Shown piece by piece: positions 18,870-29,026 of a stretch of DNA of 64,000 nt. This DNA is from Alphaproteobacteria bacterium (GTDB taxonomy: Bacteria; Pseudomonadota; Alphaproteobacteria; Sphingomonadales; Emcibacteraceae), in assembly GCA_030428615.1 (NCBI GenBank), contig JAUIDN010000004.1, positions 1 to 64,000 on the forward strand. The letters are read 5' to 3'. Below the pieces are notes generated by a model that was given only the letters and a program-made list of their open reading frames with translations, searched no databases and was not told the origin of the DNA. How positions within the stretch are numbered: position 1 is the stretch's first letter; the number at the start of each line of letters is the position of its first letter. Position numbers and translations under genes: made by a program.

Positions 18870-18991
18870 TTTTAATTATTGCCATTCAATTACTAGCTGT
18901 ATAGAAAATTAGTTTAATAAATGTTTTACTATGCTTAAGTTTAATTTGACTTTAAGTTCATAGAATAACCTACATCCAATCGGGAATAAAA

Positions 18992-20299
18992 ATGCGAAAT
19001 TATTTAATCTCTATTATACTGATGATATTTTTAATACCATTATCTGCAGCCGCCAAACCAAAAAATATCATTCTTCTTATCGGTGACGGGATGGGGGAAG
19101 CGGAAATTGCACTGACCCGTGCATATGAATTCGACGGTGACGCCGGGCTTTACGTTGACACCATGAAAAACCGTGGTTCGGTAATTGTGAAGCAATTAAT
19201 GGTGGACGATCCCAGCAAAATCGAATTTGTCGGTGAAAGCGCCAGTGGCGGAACAACCATTTCAACGGGCAACAGGACAAGCAGCGGCCGTGTTGCGGTT
19301 AAAGCGGAGGATGGCTCCCCGTATAAAACAATCCTTGAAGAAGCACAGGAAAAGGGTTTTAAAACGGGGTTAGTGACAACAGCAATCATTACTGACGCGA
19401 CACCGGCGACGTTTGCGGCGCACGCGCAGAACCGTTACTGTTTCATGAGTAGCTCCCGCGGGTGTCAGCAATTCGGTGACACACCGATTGTTGAACAGAT
19501 GCTTGATCATAATGTTGATGTGATGCTCGGCGGTGGTACCAACCTTTTACCGGCAAATGCTGCGGGTGGCGGTACGGTGAAAGAAAAGGCAGAATCCCTT
19601 GGATACAAGGTTGTTACCAAGCGGGAAGAGCTGCTTGACCTTTCCGCCGGAACGAAAACATTTGGTGTTTTTTCCAATGGCCATATGCCCGTCGAATGGG
19701 TCGGGCCCGGCGGTCGCGGTGCTGATTTTATCCGGGTTAACGATAACCGGGTTGTCATGTTCCCGGAACCGGCGGCTTGTGAAATTAACCCGGCGCATGC
19801 GGATATGCCGCGTCTGGAAGAAATGTCAAAATTTGCCCTTGATAGTCTTTACAGCGATGAAGGTGAGGGATTTTTCCTTATGATTGAGGGTGCCTCAATC
19901 GATAAGCAGGCCCATGTGGCCCGCCCTTGCGGTACCATTGGTGAAATGCTCGCCTTTGACCGAACCGTTAAAATGGCTGTGGACTATGCAAAAAAACATG
20001 GCGATACGGCGGTGATTGTTACGGCCGACCACGGGCAGGCAACGCAGGTGATATTTAAACCGGAAGCGTATGTTGGCCCGTTAAGGCGGGATCATATACC
20101 GGGGCTTTACCAGCTTCTTCTGACCAAGGGTGGTAATGAGCTTGGTGCTTATTACGGTACCAATAACATCAACGACCAGGCCCATACCGGTGTTAATGTG
20201 CCGATTTATACATACGGTCTGGACAATCCTGAGCCGCTAACCGGTATTATTCAGCAGACGGAAATCTATGGTGTGATGAAAGATTACCTGTTTAATTAA
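18992..20299 (+). CDS. Alkaline phosphatase (PhoA family), first copy
   Basis: 435 residues with a signal peptide (ends LIPLSAAA, about residue 21). Metal ligands of the PhoA family are present: LLIGDGMG (Asp), MIEGASIDKQAH (Glu, Asp, His), VTADHGQAT (Asp-His) and QAHTGVNVP (His). The nucleophile loop is FVGESASGGTTISTG, where Glu replaces the Asp of the usual DSA motif, so metal binding at that point may differ. It should release phosphate from esters in the periplasm. A tandem paralogue follows 74 bp downstream, separated by a terminator-like hairpin. SD CGGGAA precedes ATG 18992. Confidence 0.92.
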   Translation: MRNYLISIILMIFLIPLSAAAKPKNIILLIGDGMGEAEIALTRAYEFDGDAGLYVDTMKNRGSVIVKQLMVDDPSKIEFVGESASGGTTISTGNRTSSGRVAVKAEDGSPYKTILEEAQEKGFKTGLVTTAIITDATPATFAAHAQNRYCFMSSSRGCQQFGDTPIVEQMLDHNVDVMLGGGTNLLPANAAGGGTVKEKAESLGYKVVTKREELLDLSAGTKTFGVFSNGHMPVEWVGPGGRGADFIRVNDNRVVMFPEPAACEINPAHADMPRLEEMSKFALDSLYSDEGEGFFLMIEGASIDKQAHVARPCGTIGEMLAFDRTVKMAVDYAKKHGDTAVIVTADHGQATQVIFKPEAYVGPLRRDHIPGLYQLLLTKGGNELGAYYGTNNINDQAHTGVNVPIYTYGLDNPEPLTGIIQQTEIYGVMKDYLFN

Positions 20300-20323
20300 T
20301 TCTCTGAATATTTTCCTATCCCG

Positions 20324-20373
20324 GCCCCTGTTGTTTGATTATAGTTTGCTAAGGAAAACAACAGGGGCTTTTT
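20324..20373 (+). terminator. Terminator-like hairpin overlapping the SD of the second phosphatase gene
   Basis: GCCCCTGTTGTTT (20324-20336) pairs perfectly over 13 bp with AAACAACAGGGGC (20356-20368), followed by five T and directly by the ATG of the next gene. The AGGGG at 20363-20367 is the only SD for that ATG (6 nt spacing) and lies inside the stem, so the same structure could end transcription and block translation. Confidence 0.75.
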
Positions 20374-21684
20374 ATGCGTCAAATTTTTATATCTTTATTT
20401 ATACTTGCTATTTCTGTGACCGGTGCGGTCGCGAAACCGAAAAATGTCATTCTGCTGATCGGTGACGGCATGGGGGAAGCGGAAATAGCGCTTACCAGAA
20501 ACTATGAATTTGATAGCGGTCCCGGATTATATATTGATACGATAAAAAACAAGGCCTCCGCCATTGTTGTCGCACTTCGAAATGATGATCCGGAAAAATA
20601 TGCATTTGTTGGTGACAGTGCAAGTGGTGGTACGGCACTGGCAACCGGCATGCTCACAAGCGTGAGGCGTATCTCCACGACGGCAATGTATAATAAACCC
20701 ATGAAAACTATCGCTGAGGAAGCTAAAGAAAAGGGCTTTAATGTCGGCCTGGTGTCAACAGCGGTCATAACTGATGCAACACCAGCATCGTTTGCCGCGC
20801 ATGTGAATAATCGCTATTGCATGCGATATGGGCAGGATTCCTGCCTGCCCGGGGAAAAACCGATTATCGATCAAATGCTTGAGCTTGGTATTGACGTGAT
20901 GTTGGGGGGCGGCAACCTTCATCTTCCGGCAAAATATGCTGATGGCACGATAGAAGAATTTGCTGTCTCACAAGGATACGAAATTATCCGTGATATTGAT
21001 CAACTTGCAAGCGGCGAATTAAGCAATAAAAATGATAAAGTGTGGGGTGTCTTTGCGGATCATCACCTGCCGAGGGAATGGCAGGGGCCGGACGGAAAAT
21101 GGGCGCAACTGATTGAAACAGATGCAGACAATAACGTTATTTTCCCAAAGGCTAGACGCTGCGAGTTAAACCCGGAACACGCGGGAACCCCGACACTGGA
21201 AATGATGTCTAAAAGGGCACTTGATGAATTAACAGCGAAGCAGAATGAAAAGGGTTTCTTTTTGATGATTGAGGGAGCGTCGATTGATAAAGCGGCCCAT
21301 GATGCCGACCCTTGTGGCAGTATGGGCGAAATGCTTGCTTTTGACCGTACCGTTAAAATGGCGATTGAATATGCGAAGAAGACACCCGATACGGTGGTTG
21401 TTGTAACGGCGGATCACGGCGGCGCAACGCAAAATATCCATCACCCTTACTACGAAGATTACAAACGTACGGGGGATAATATTCCGGGGTTATATAATTT
21501 GCTTGAAACGAATGGCGGCAATGAGCTTGTCGTCTTTTACGGTACAAACCGGGAATATGATCAAACCCATACCGGTATCAATGTTCCTGTATTTTCATAT
21601 GGAATGCCGGATGATCTTGTATTCAGGGGAACCATTCGACAGACCGAAATTAAAGATACGTTGGCAGAGTATCTTTTTGAGTGA
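20374..21684 (+). CDS. Alkaline phosphatase (PhoA family), second copy
   Basis: 436 residues with a signal peptide ending SVTGAVA (about residue 20). It is a diverged tandem paralogue of the preceding gene. Ligand motifs LLIGDGMG, MIEGASIDKAAH, VTADHGGAT and QTHTGINVP are intact, and the nucleophile loop FVGDSASGGTALATG keeps the standard DSA. The start at ATG 20374 is fixed by the signal peptide. Its SD is inside a 13-bp hairpin that also resembles a terminator, so expression may depend on read-through or on unfolding. The stop is immediately adjacent to the stop of the convergent thioesterase gene. Confidence 0.92.
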   Translation: MRQIFISLFILAISVTGAVAKPKNVILLIGDGMGEAEIALTRNYEFDSGPGLYIDTIKNKASAIVVALRNDDPEKYAFVGDSASGGTALATGMLTSVRRISTTAMYNKPMKTIAEEAKEKGFNVGLVSTAVITDATPASFAAHVNNRYCMRYGQDSCLPGEKPIIDQMLELGIDVMLGGGNLHLPAKYADGTIEEFAVSQGYEIIRDIDQLASGELSNKNDKVWGVFADHHLPREWQGPDGKWAQLIETDADNNVIFPKARRCELNPEHAGTPTLEMMSKRALDELTAKQNEKGFFLMIEGASIDKAAHDADPCGSMGEMLAFDRTVKMAIEYAKKTPDTVVVVTADHGGATQNIHHPYYEDYKRTGDNIPGLYNLLETNGGNELVVFYGTNREYDQTHTGINVPVFSYGMPDDLVFRGTIRQTEIKDTLAEYLFE

Positions 21685-22062
21685 TTATTTATCAATCACC
21701 TTCGGGCGGTGATGATCATCAAGCGCGACAAAGATAAAATCGCCTTCTGTGACTTTTATTTCTTCCTCGTGGTGGCGTCTGACGACGGTCACTTCAATAT
21801 GAACCGTAAGCGACGTCCGTCCGACTTTGCTGATATCTGTATAAACACTTAACCAGTCACCGACGCTAACCGGGGCATGAAATTTCATGGCTTCAATGGC
21901 GACGGTTGCAACAGGGCCGCCGACACGCCTGATGGCTTCAATGCCGGCAGCACTATCCATCTGTGATAAAATCCAACCGCCAAAAATATGACCGTTTGAG
22001 TTGATATTGCTGTGCTTGGGTAATGTTCGGATCGTCGGTTGGCGTCTATATATTTTTTCCAT
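21685..22062 (-). CDS. Acyl-CoA thioesterase, hotdog fold (YciA type)
   Basis: 125 residues from ATG 22062 (MEKIYRRQPTIRTLP). The hotdog signature GHIFGGWILSQMDSAAGIEAIR and VGDWLSVYTDISKVGRTSL place it with YciA-type acyl-CoA thioesterases, which hydrolyse short to long acyl-CoAs in the cytoplasm. Acyl specificity cannot be read from sequence. A longer frame opens at TTG 22092, but the added residues are not family-like. It is convergent with the second phosphatase with no gap between stops, and 70 bp upstream lies the end of the EAL gene on the same strand. Confidence 0.88.
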   Translation of the reverse strand: MEKIYRRQPTIRTLPKHSNINSNGHIFGGWILSQMDSAAGIEAIRRVGGPVATVAIEAMKFHAPVSVGDWLSVYTDISKVGRTSLTVHIEVTVVRRHHEEEIKVTEGDFIFVALDDHHRPKVIDK

Positions 22063-22131
22063 GGATGGCTCACAGACTTTGTTGATATACAAATCTGATT
22101 ATGCACTTTCGAAGGAGAAATTTCGAGAGAA

Positions 22132-23928
22132 TTATTTGCCAAAATTTTTGAAGGGCTGCTCTCTGATATAGTCCGGTATCTTGTCCGCCTTCAGCGGTTT
22201 GGAGAAAAGGAAACCCTGCCCGAAATGGCATCCCAGCGCTTTTAGTATATGCATCTGCCTTTCGGTTTCTATACCTTCGGCGATTATTGTCATGCCAAGT
22301 GACTTCGCCAGGTTAATAATCACCCGTATAATATTCATTCCTTCATCGCTGCTATCGACCTTGGCAACGAATGAGCGGTCAATTTTAATAGTATCCGCCG
22401 GTATCCTGCTTAAATAGGAAAGGGACGAATACCCTGTGCCAAAATCGTCAACGGCTAAGGATATGCCGAGTGTTTTTAAATCCAGTAATATATTTCGCGC
22501 AATGTCGGAATTTTCCATGATTGTTGATTCTGTAAGCTCCAGCTTTAAATTGGACCCATCGAGTCCGCTTTTTGCCAAGGCATCACGTGTGAGCGCGGCG
22601 ATGTTACCCGTTATAATGTGGCTACTTGAAACGTTCACTGCCATAAAGAGCGAAGCGGCAAGCGGATCATTATCAATCCATGATTTTAATTGCTGACACG
22701 CTGTATTCAGCGCCCATTCACCCAATGGAATGATCAATCCAACCTCTTCGGCCAGAGCAATGAATTCAAGTGGTGATACTGTTCCCCGCGTTGAGTTGTT
22801 CCATCTTGCCAATGCCTCAAAACCAGCAACGAGACCTGTTTGCATATTAATGAGAGGCTGATAATGAAGCTCAAGCGCGTCCGCCTCCAGTGCTTCGCGA
22901 AATTCCGTTTCAAGACGTAATTTTGTTACTGCCTGGGTTTTAAGATCCTGATTAAAGATAATTGTCTGATTTGTTGAAAAATCACCATTCCGCTTCATCG
23001 CAAGATGGGCATTTTGCATCAGTCGTTCTATCTTTTTGGACGTTGTTATGCCGGTTGCGATACCAATAGAAACCGATAAACGGATATCGTTCTTTTTTTG
23101 CAGAGGTTGTGTGGCAAAGTTGTGATGTATTGATTGCGCGAGTGTATTTGCTTCCTGCTTAACGTTATCGAAATGGTCTTCGGACAGAAAGATGACAAAC
23201 TTGTCATTGGTAAATCGGGCCAGATAAGTATTCTCGTGCACGGTTTTTTTTAATAGCTCGGCAGCATCAACCAGTAACTTGTCACCATATTCGTAGCCAT
23301 AGCTTTCATTGATCCGCTGCAATTTTTTTAAATTGACGAATAATATGGCCGCTTCTTTGCTTTGTTCGCTGGATGTGTTGCTAACGCCGTTCGGCGTAGC
23401 GGCAAAATGTTCTTCAAGCGTTTCAAAAAATTTAAATCTGTTTGGAAGCCCGGTAAGCGCATCATAATAATTATATTTTCCGATTTCAATTTCCAGGTTC
23501 TCTGCGTCATCATAGTTGGCCGTTGATATCGTAATTTGTGCTATCTGGCCTTCCCTGTTCAGCAGGGGAATAATTTTACATAACAGATTATAGATTCTGC
23601 CTTTAATCGAAAGTTGCCAGATAAAAGCAAGCGGCTGTCTTGAATGATAGGATTTCTCCAGGTGTGTCTGTAATTTGTTTTCCTGAACATCATCACCCCA
23701 GAAAATGCCATCGACATAACAGCCAATAGGGTCCTTCTGTTCATCGTGGGCGCAATTTAAAAAAGTGCTGTTTGCGGATATCAAGCGGAAGTCATTTTCA
23801 CCTTCAACATTTATGATGGCTATTCCATCCGTTACCGGATTTGAAATATCAAATGATCTTGATGGTGATTTTATCGTTGGTTTTTTGTTACTGAACAAAA
23901 ATGGTGATGCGTTTGACTGAACAACCAT
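22132..23928 (-). CDS. PAS-GGDEF-EAL protein, probable c-di-GMP phosphodiesterase
   Basis: 598 residues. An N-terminal PAS-like sensor region (about 25-150) precedes a GGDEF-type domain (about 155-330, starting YYDALTGLPNRFKFFETL) whose active-site motif is degenerate (TNDKF instead of GGDEF), so cyclase activity is unlikely. The C-terminal EAL domain looks complete: FEALARW, LELTES, DDFGTGYSSLSYL, KIDRSFV and AEGIET. It should hydrolyse cyclic di-GMP. No transmembrane segment is seen, so the input is cytoplasmic. It lies upstream of the thioesterase on the same strand and 144 bp from the end of nrdJ. Confidence 0.9.
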   Translation of the reverse strand: MVVQSNASPFLFSNKKPTIKSPSRSFDISNPVTDGIAIINVEGENDFRLISANSTFLNCAHDEQKDPIGCYVDGIFWGDDVQENKLQTHLEKSYHSRQPLAFIWQLSIKGRIYNLLCKIIPLLNREGQIAQITISTANYDDAENLEIEIGKYNYYDALTGLPNRFKFFETLEEHFAATPNGVSNTSSEQSKEAAILFVNLKKLQRINESYGYEYGDKLLVDAAELLKKTVHENTYLARFTNDKFVIFLSEDHFDNVKQEANTLAQSIHHNFATQPLQKKNDIRLSVSIGIATGITTSKKIERLMQNAHLAMKRNGDFSTNQTIIFNQDLKTQAVTKLRLETEFREALEADALELHYQPLINMQTGLVAGFEALARWNNSTRGTVSPLEFIALAEEVGLIIPLGEWALNTACQQLKSWIDNDPLAASLFMAVNVSSSHIITGNIAALTRDALAKSGLDGSNLKLELTESTIMENSDIARNILLDLKTLGISLAVDDFGTGYSSLSYLSRIPADTIKIDRSFVAKVDSSDEGMNIIRVIINLAKSLGMTIIAEGIETERQMHILKALGCHFGQGFLFSKPLKADKIPDYIREQPFKNFGK

Positions 23929-24072
23929 TGATTAACTGCCTTAGAAATTGCCCGCTTTTGACAGAAAGGTGACCACCTCACTCTCGTTGATATGTAAGGT
24001 GCTCCAATTAGGTAAAAATTTGGTAAAAAAATAAAGCTAATTTTAGGTAATATTGGATTTATTTTTTAATCT

Positions 24073-27000
24073 TTACGAACAGCCGCTCGTCGAGCCACAA
24101 GTGTCACATTTCAGGCATGTACCGTTTCTAACCATTGTGAAATTACCGCATTCACCACAGCCATCTCCCTCATACCCTTTCATTTTGGCTTCTAATATCT
24201 GGTTTGATTTTGTCTCGTGCTGAATAACGGTGGTTTCATTGATAGTTTCCGCACCAACAGCAATTTGAGTTTCATCGCTAATTGACAGTGACTGTGTTCG
24301 CTTGGTTTCAACGCTTTCCTGCTTCAGCACATAGAGGTTGTTTTTTCTCACATACCCTGTACTTGTCAGACCGATTACCCGGTTGAGCGCGGTGTCGGTT
24401 TCGGCTACAAATTCTTCGGGTGATATTTTCTGATCACCGGATCCTACCGCGTCCGGCATAAGGTCATCCGGCACAACATGGGCGAGGTCAGTTCGCCCAA
24501 GATAAGATACAGCAAGCTCACGGAAAATATAATCAAGCACCGATGTTGCCATTTTAATGGCATCATTTCCGGTAACCTGACCGGAAGGTTCAAACCTTGT
24601 GAAGGTAAAGGCATCCACATATTCATCAAGGGGAACGCCATATTGAAGCCCGATCGAAAGCGCGATTGCAAAATTATTCATAAGGCTTCTGAAGGCGGCA
24701 CCTTCTTTATGCATATCAATAAATATTTCACCAAGGGTTCCGTCATCATATTCGCCACTACGCAAATAGACCTTATGACCACCGACGCTCGCTTTTTGCG
24801 TATAGCCCTTGCGACGCGTAGGCAGCTTGCGTCGTTTGGCGGGACCGTATTTTTCGTTCACAACCCTTTCGACAATTTTTTCAGCGACAGCTTGTGTTTT
24901 TTCAAGAAGCGGCTTTGATTCAATATCTTCCTCCTCTAGAATGGACGCGCTTAGTGGCTGACTTAACTTGGAGCTGTCTCTGTAAAGCGCATTTGCCTTT
25001 ATCCCCAGACGCCACGATAATTCATAGGCTTCCATGCAATCGTCTACTGTTGCTGTCACAGGCATATTCACTGTTTTTGATATCGCACCGGAAATAAATG
25101 GCTGCGCCGCGGCCATCATATAGATATGGCTTTTGGCCCCAAGGAACCGTTTGCCTTTTTTACCGCATGGGTTTGCACAGTCAAATACCGGGAGGTGTTC
25201 GTCTTTCAGATGCGGTGCGCCTTCAAGGGTAAAGGTACCCGCACAATGCTCGTTTGCCGCTTCTATCTGCTCTTTGGAAAAACCAAGTTCCCGAAGCATG
25301 TTGAATGTGGGGTCTGATAATTGCTCAGTACTGAAACCCAATACCTCTGTGCAGAAATCGTCCCCAAGTGTCCAACGGTTAAAAGCAAATGTTATATCAA
25401 AAGCGTTTTGGATTGCAGTATCAATCTCATTGATCTGCACCTGAGCAAAGCCCTTTGCCCTCAGACTATCATGGTTGATGTGCGGTGCACGTTTCAGGTT
25501 ACCGTGTCCAACGGCATAGCTTGAGATTTCACCAATTTGTTTCGGTGTATAGCCAAGTGTTTTGAGCGCTTCAGGAACCATACGATTAATGATTTTGAAG
25601 TAACCCCCGCCAGCAAGTTTTTTAAACTTAACAAGTGCAAAATCAGGTTCAATTCCTGTTGTATCGCAGTCCATTACCAAACCGATCGTCCCGGTTGGCG
25701 CAATCACGGTGGTTTGTGCATTGCGATAGCCGTTTTTTTCACCAATGGCGAGGGCTATGTCCCATGCACGTCCGGCTGCTGTCGATATTTGCTTGAATGG
25801 ACAATTATCTATGTCAAGCGGCGCCGGTTTCGTATGAAGACCACGGTAATATGTTTTTCCCCAGGCCGCTGTACGGTGATTATGGATCACCTGAAGCATC
25901 GGGGATCTGTTTTCGTGGTATTTTGGAAAGGCTCCAAGTTCAGAAGCCATCTCTGCGGATGTTCTGTAACAGATACCAGTCATAAGTGCGCTGATTGCGC
26001 CGCATAAGGCACGGCCCTGATCACTGTCATATGAGTAACCGCAGGACATGATAAGCGCACCGATATTTGCGTAGCCCAGTCCAAGCGTTCTGAAATCATA
26101 GCTTCGCTGCGCGATTTGTTTTGATGGGAATTGAGCCATCATCACTGAAACTTCAAGGACAATTGTCCAGATGCGGGCGGCATGGTCAAAACTTTCCACG
26201 TCAAAATCACCGTCAGGTGTTTTAAACTTCATCAGATTTAAGGATGCCAGGTTACACGCCGTATCATCAAGGAACATATATTCCGAACACGGGTTTGATG
26301 CGCGAATTTCACCACCGTTTGGGCAGGTGTGCCAATCATTAATAGTCGTATGAAATTGAAGGCCTGGATCCGCGCATTGCCATGCACTAAGCCCAATATC
26401 CTCCCAAAGATCGCGTGCTTTCACGGTTTTATCAATTTTGCCGTCAGTTCGGCGTGTAAGGTTCCAGTCCGCATCCTTCGATACCGCTTTCATAAAATCA
26501 TCTGTTACACGAACCGTGTTATTGGAGTTTTGCCCCGATACGGTTGAATAGGCATCCGAATCCCAATCTGTATCATATGTTTTAAAATCGATATCTTTGA
26601 AACCCTGTTTGGCAAAACCGATGATACGCTGAATGGTGTTTTCAGGGATCATGTCTCGCCGCGCGGCGAGTACAGCAGCTTTTAAGTCTTCGTTTACTTT
26701 AGGATCACATCCGTCATCCGCATCCATATCACAGGCTTTGATGATCTGCTTTGCATGCTTTTCTGTAATTTTCGATCCTGTAACTAGGGCGGAAACTTTT
26801 TGTTCCTCTACAACCTTCCAGTTGATGAATTCTTCAATATCAGGATGGTCCACATCGACAATAACCATTTTTGCAGCACGCCGTGTTGTGCCACCGGACT
26901 TGATTGCGCCTGCCGACCTGTCACCAATTTTAAGAAAGCTCATCAACCCCGATGATGCGCCGCCGCCCGACAGGCTTTCACCGACCCCGCGGATCGTCGA

Positions 27001-27705
27001 AAAGTTACTTCCGGTACCGGAGCCGTATTTGAACAGTCTTGCTTCTCGGGTCCAAAGATCCATGATACCACCATCGGAAACCAGATCATCATCAACCCCC
27101 TGGATGAAACAGGCGTGTGGCTGTGGATGTTCGTAGGCACTTTTGGCTTTATTCAGTTTCTTTGTTTTGTAATCGACATAATAATGTCCTTGCGAAGGAC
27201 CATCAATACCATAAGCCCAATGAAGTCCGGTGTTGAACCATTGCGGAGAATTTGGTGCACACATTTGGCTTGCAAGCATGAAACAGAGCTCATCATAAAA
27301 TGACTTGGCGTCCTTTTCCGTATCAAAATACTCGCCTTTCCAGCCCCAGTATGTCCAGGTTCCGGCCAATCTGTGAAAGACCTGTTTTGCGCTGGTCTCA
27401 GGACCGTATCTTTTTTCTTCCGGCAGTTCTTTAAGCGCCTCAATATCAGCTTCACTTCTCCAGAGCCATTCTGGGACGTCTTTTTCGGCGATCGGTTTTA
27501 AGACCGCCGGAACACCGGCTTTACGGAAATATTTTTGCGCAATGATGTCCGCGGCCACCTGGCTCCACCCATTTGGCACCTCAAAATCCTTAAGTCCGAA
27601 GATAACCTCACCATCAGGATTACGAATTTCGCTTGTTGCTTTCCGAAAGCTCAGCTCATCATATGCCGATTCTGATGATTTGGTATAACATCTCTGGATT
27701 TTCAT
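24073..27705 (-). CDS. nrdJ: Adenosylcobalamin-dependent (class II) ribonucleotide reductase
   Basis: 1210 residues, usual for alphaproteobacterial NrdJ. It reduces ribonucleotides to deoxyribonucleotides using coenzyme B12 to make the thiyl radical, without a separate radical subunit and without oxygen dependence. Recognisable stretches are [50 protein letters not shown] and [21 protein letters not shown]. The C-terminus carries a cysteine-rich zinc-ribbon tail ([21 protein letters not shown]) used in re-reduction. The divergent neighbour is the NDUFA12-type gene, across 443 bp that contain dyads and a CtrA-like box but no visible cobalamin riboswitch. Confidence 0.97.
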   Translation of the reverse strand: MKIQRCYTKSSESAYDELSFRKATSEIRNPDGEVIFGLKDFEVPNGWSQVAADIIAQKYFRKAGVPAVLKPIAEKDVPEWLWRSEADIEALKELPEEKRYGPETSAKQVFHRLAGTWTYWGWKGEYFDTEKDAKSFYDELCFMLASQMCAPNSPQWFNTGLHWAYGIDGPSQGHYYVDYKTKKLNKAKSAYEHPQPHACFIQGVDDDLVSDGGIMDLWTREARLFKYGSGTGSNFSTIRGVGESLSGGGASSGLMSFLKIGDRSAGAIKSGGTTRRAAKMVIVDVDHPDIEEFINWKVVEEQKVSALVTGSKITEKHAKQIIKACDMDADDGCDPKVNEDLKAAVLAARRDMIPENTIQRIIGFAKQGFKDIDFKTYDTDWDSDAYSTVSGQNSNNTVRVTDDFMKAVSKDADWNLTRRTDGKIDKTVKARDLWEDIGLSAWQCADPGLQFHTTINDWHTCPNGGEIRASNPCSEYMFLDDTACNLASLNLMKFKTPDGDFDVESFDHAARIWTIVLEVSVMMAQFPSKQIAQRSYDFRTLGLGYANIGALIMSCGYSYDSDQGRALCGAISALMTGICYRTSAEMASELGAFPKYHENRSPMLQVIHNHRTAAWGKTYYRGLHTKPAPLDIDNCPFKQISTAAGRAWDIALAIGEKNGYRNAQTTVIAPTGTIGLVMDCDTTGIEPDFALVKFKKLAGGGYFKIINRMVPEALKTLGYTPKQIGEISSYAVGHGNLKRAPHINHDSLRAKGFAQVQINEIDTAIQNAFDITFAFNRWTLGDDFCTEVLGFSTEQLSDPTFNMLRELGFSKEQIEAANEHCAGTFTLEGAPHLKDEHLPVFDCANPCGKKGKRFLGAKSHIYMMAAAQPFISGAISKTVNMPVTATVDDCMEAYELSWRLGIKANALYRDSSKLSQPLSASILEEEDIESKPLLEKTQAVAEKIVERVVNEKYGPAKRRKLPTRRKGYTQKASVGGHKVYLRSGEYDDGTLGEIFIDMHKEGAAFRSLMNNFAIALSIGLQYGVPLDEYVDAFTFTRFEPSGQVTGNDAIKMATSVLDYIFRELAVSYLGRTDLAHVVPDDLMPDAVGSGDQKISPEEFVAETDTALNRVIGLTSTGYVRKNNLYVLKQESVETKRTQSLSISDETQIAVGAETINETTVIQHETKSNQILEAKMKGYEGDGCGECGNFTMVRNGTCLKCDTCGSTSGCS

Positions 27706-28148
27706 TTTGTTTCCCGTCGTTACTTACTTGTTTAAGCGTATGGCAATTAGGCGATTCAAAAAACAGCTAATTTTCACTCTTAATTGCACTTGATTCTAGC
27801 TAGAAAGTGTAACTTAATCGGCACGCTCCGCAAAGCGCTTTTTAATAGATTTTGTGGTTGACTAAGCTTGTGGTTACCACATCTAGTGGATATGATGATT
27901 CGCAGTAATTAAGCCATTGTTAATGGTTTTTATGCGAAGTTAGCTGTAATCTGTTGGTATATATATTTAAATTGAAACCTGTCATGAAAGTGTTGCCTTA
28001 TTATGGCCAAGCTTACATATCATTTAATGTAAAGAATGGAGCCGACATTCGCTTTAATGGTTGTTCTATTATTCCGCACAGGGTATAGAATGAACTATTA
28101 AAAACAGGAATGGCCATTTGAAATGGTGCCGGAAAAGAGTGGATCAAG
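27706..28148. other. Intergenic region between nrdJ and the NDUFA12-type gene
   Basis: 443 bp without a credible gene. It holds two overlapping dyads, GTGGT-T-ACCAC (27870-27880) and CCAC-N5-GTGG (27877-27889), a CtrA-like TTAA-N7-TTAA (27909-27923), and TTACAT-N8-ATGTAA (28013-28032). The first dyads could be NrdR-type sites for nrdJ, but they do not match the NrdR consensus well. No cobalamin riboswitch core was recognised. Confidence 0.35.
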
Positions 28149-28538
28149 ATGCTTGTTAGATTAATAAGAAGAATTTTTGGCTGGTGGCATGTAGGGACCA
28201 TTGGGACCCTAATTCATACAAAATTTAAGGGCGTAAATGTCGGCGAAGATAAGCATGGAAACAAATACTACGTTTCCAAAGACCGAAAAAGACGTTGGGT
28301 TATTTTCGCTGATGAAATAGAAGCCAGTGCCATTGAACCCGGTTGGCATGCGTGGCTACACAAAATCGTTGATGAAACACCGCTTGAAAAACCACGTAGC
28401 ATTAAAAGTTGGGAAAAAGAACGGTTGCCGAACCAGACTGGGACGGTCAACGCCTATTTTCCAAGTGGGGCCCTTTCAGAGGGCGGCGTAAGGAAAAGCA
28501 CGACGGGGGACTATGAAGCCTGGACGCCGGGCAACTGA
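28149..28538 (+). CDS. NADH:ubiquinone oxidoreductase 17.2-kDa-type subunit (NDUFA12)
   Basis: 129 residues. The family stretch VGEDKHGNKYYV, then RRWVIFADEIEASAIEPGWHAWLHKIVDETP and the LPNQTGT motif, identify the NDUFA12/B17.2 subunit, an accessory complex I subunit that Alphaproteobacteria share with mitochondria. It binds the peripheral arm near the inner membrane. Start ATG 28149. It is followed at 36 nt by an MlaD-type gene and then DUF2155, a conserved alphaproteobacterial order. Confidence 0.9.
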   Translation: MLVRLIRRIFGWWHVGTIGTLIHTKFKGVNVGEDKHGNKYYVSKDRKRRWVIFADEIEASAIEPGWHAWLHKIVDETPLEKPRSIKSWEKERLPNQTGTVNAYFPSGALSEGGVRKSTTGDYEAWTPGN

Positions 28539-28574
28539 TTTAAAATTTTGCGGATACAATACAGGGAGCGATGA

Positions 28575-29021
28575 ATGAGAAGTAATGTTGTTGAAACAAT
28601 GATGGGCGCCATAGTTCTTTTGATTACTGGCGGTTTTCTTTACTTCGCATTTAGTAACTCTGGTGTAGGGGCGACGGGCGGCGCTACCTATTATGCTAAT
28701 TTTGATAAAATTGATGGCCTCGCCGTTGGCGGGGAAGTTAAAATAAGCGGTATTAAAGTTGGTACAATAACAGGGCAGCATCTGGATGCGGATACGTATG
28801 AAGCGGTTGTTGAAATCAACATTGATAAAAATATAAAGCTTCCTGAAGACACGTTTGCGAAAATAACGTCTGAAGGATTGCTTGGCGGTAATTATCTTGT
28901 GCTTGACCCTGGCGGGAGCGATATAATGCTTGAAGATGGCGATCAGATTATAGAAACGCAGGGTGCCGTTGATCTTCTTGGGCTACTAAGTGCCTTTGCG
29001 AGTAGCGGCGACAAAGAGTAA
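28575..29021 (+). CDS. mlaD: MlaD-type substrate-binding protein of lipid ABC transport
   Basis: 148 residues. One N-terminal anchor helix (about 7-27) is followed by a single MCE domain beginning YYANFDKIDGLAVGGEVKISGIKVGTI and including GLLGGNYLVLDPGG. MlaD forms a periplasmic hexamer that passes phospholipids between the membranes, with MlaFEB in the inner membrane. Those partners are not in the window. SD AGGGAG precedes ATG 28575. It lies between the NDUFA12-type and DUF2155 genes on one strand. Confidence 0.92.
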   Translation: MRSNVVETMMGAIVLLITGGFLYFAFSNSGVGATGGATYYANFDKIDGLAVGGEVKISGIKVGTITGQHLDADTYEAVVEINIDKNIKLPEDTFAKITSEGLLGGNYLVLDPGGSDIMLEDGDQIIETQGAVDLLGLLSAFASSGDKE

Positions 29022-29026
29022 CCGAC

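Noticed and set aside
27706-28148. Cobalamin riboswitch upstream of B12-dependent nrdJ
   Set aside because: I could not find the conserved B12-box core or surrounding stems; the region holds only small dyads.
28013-28201. Minus-strand frame before the NDUFA12-type gene
   Set aside because: It overlaps the real start, has no SD and no recognisable features.
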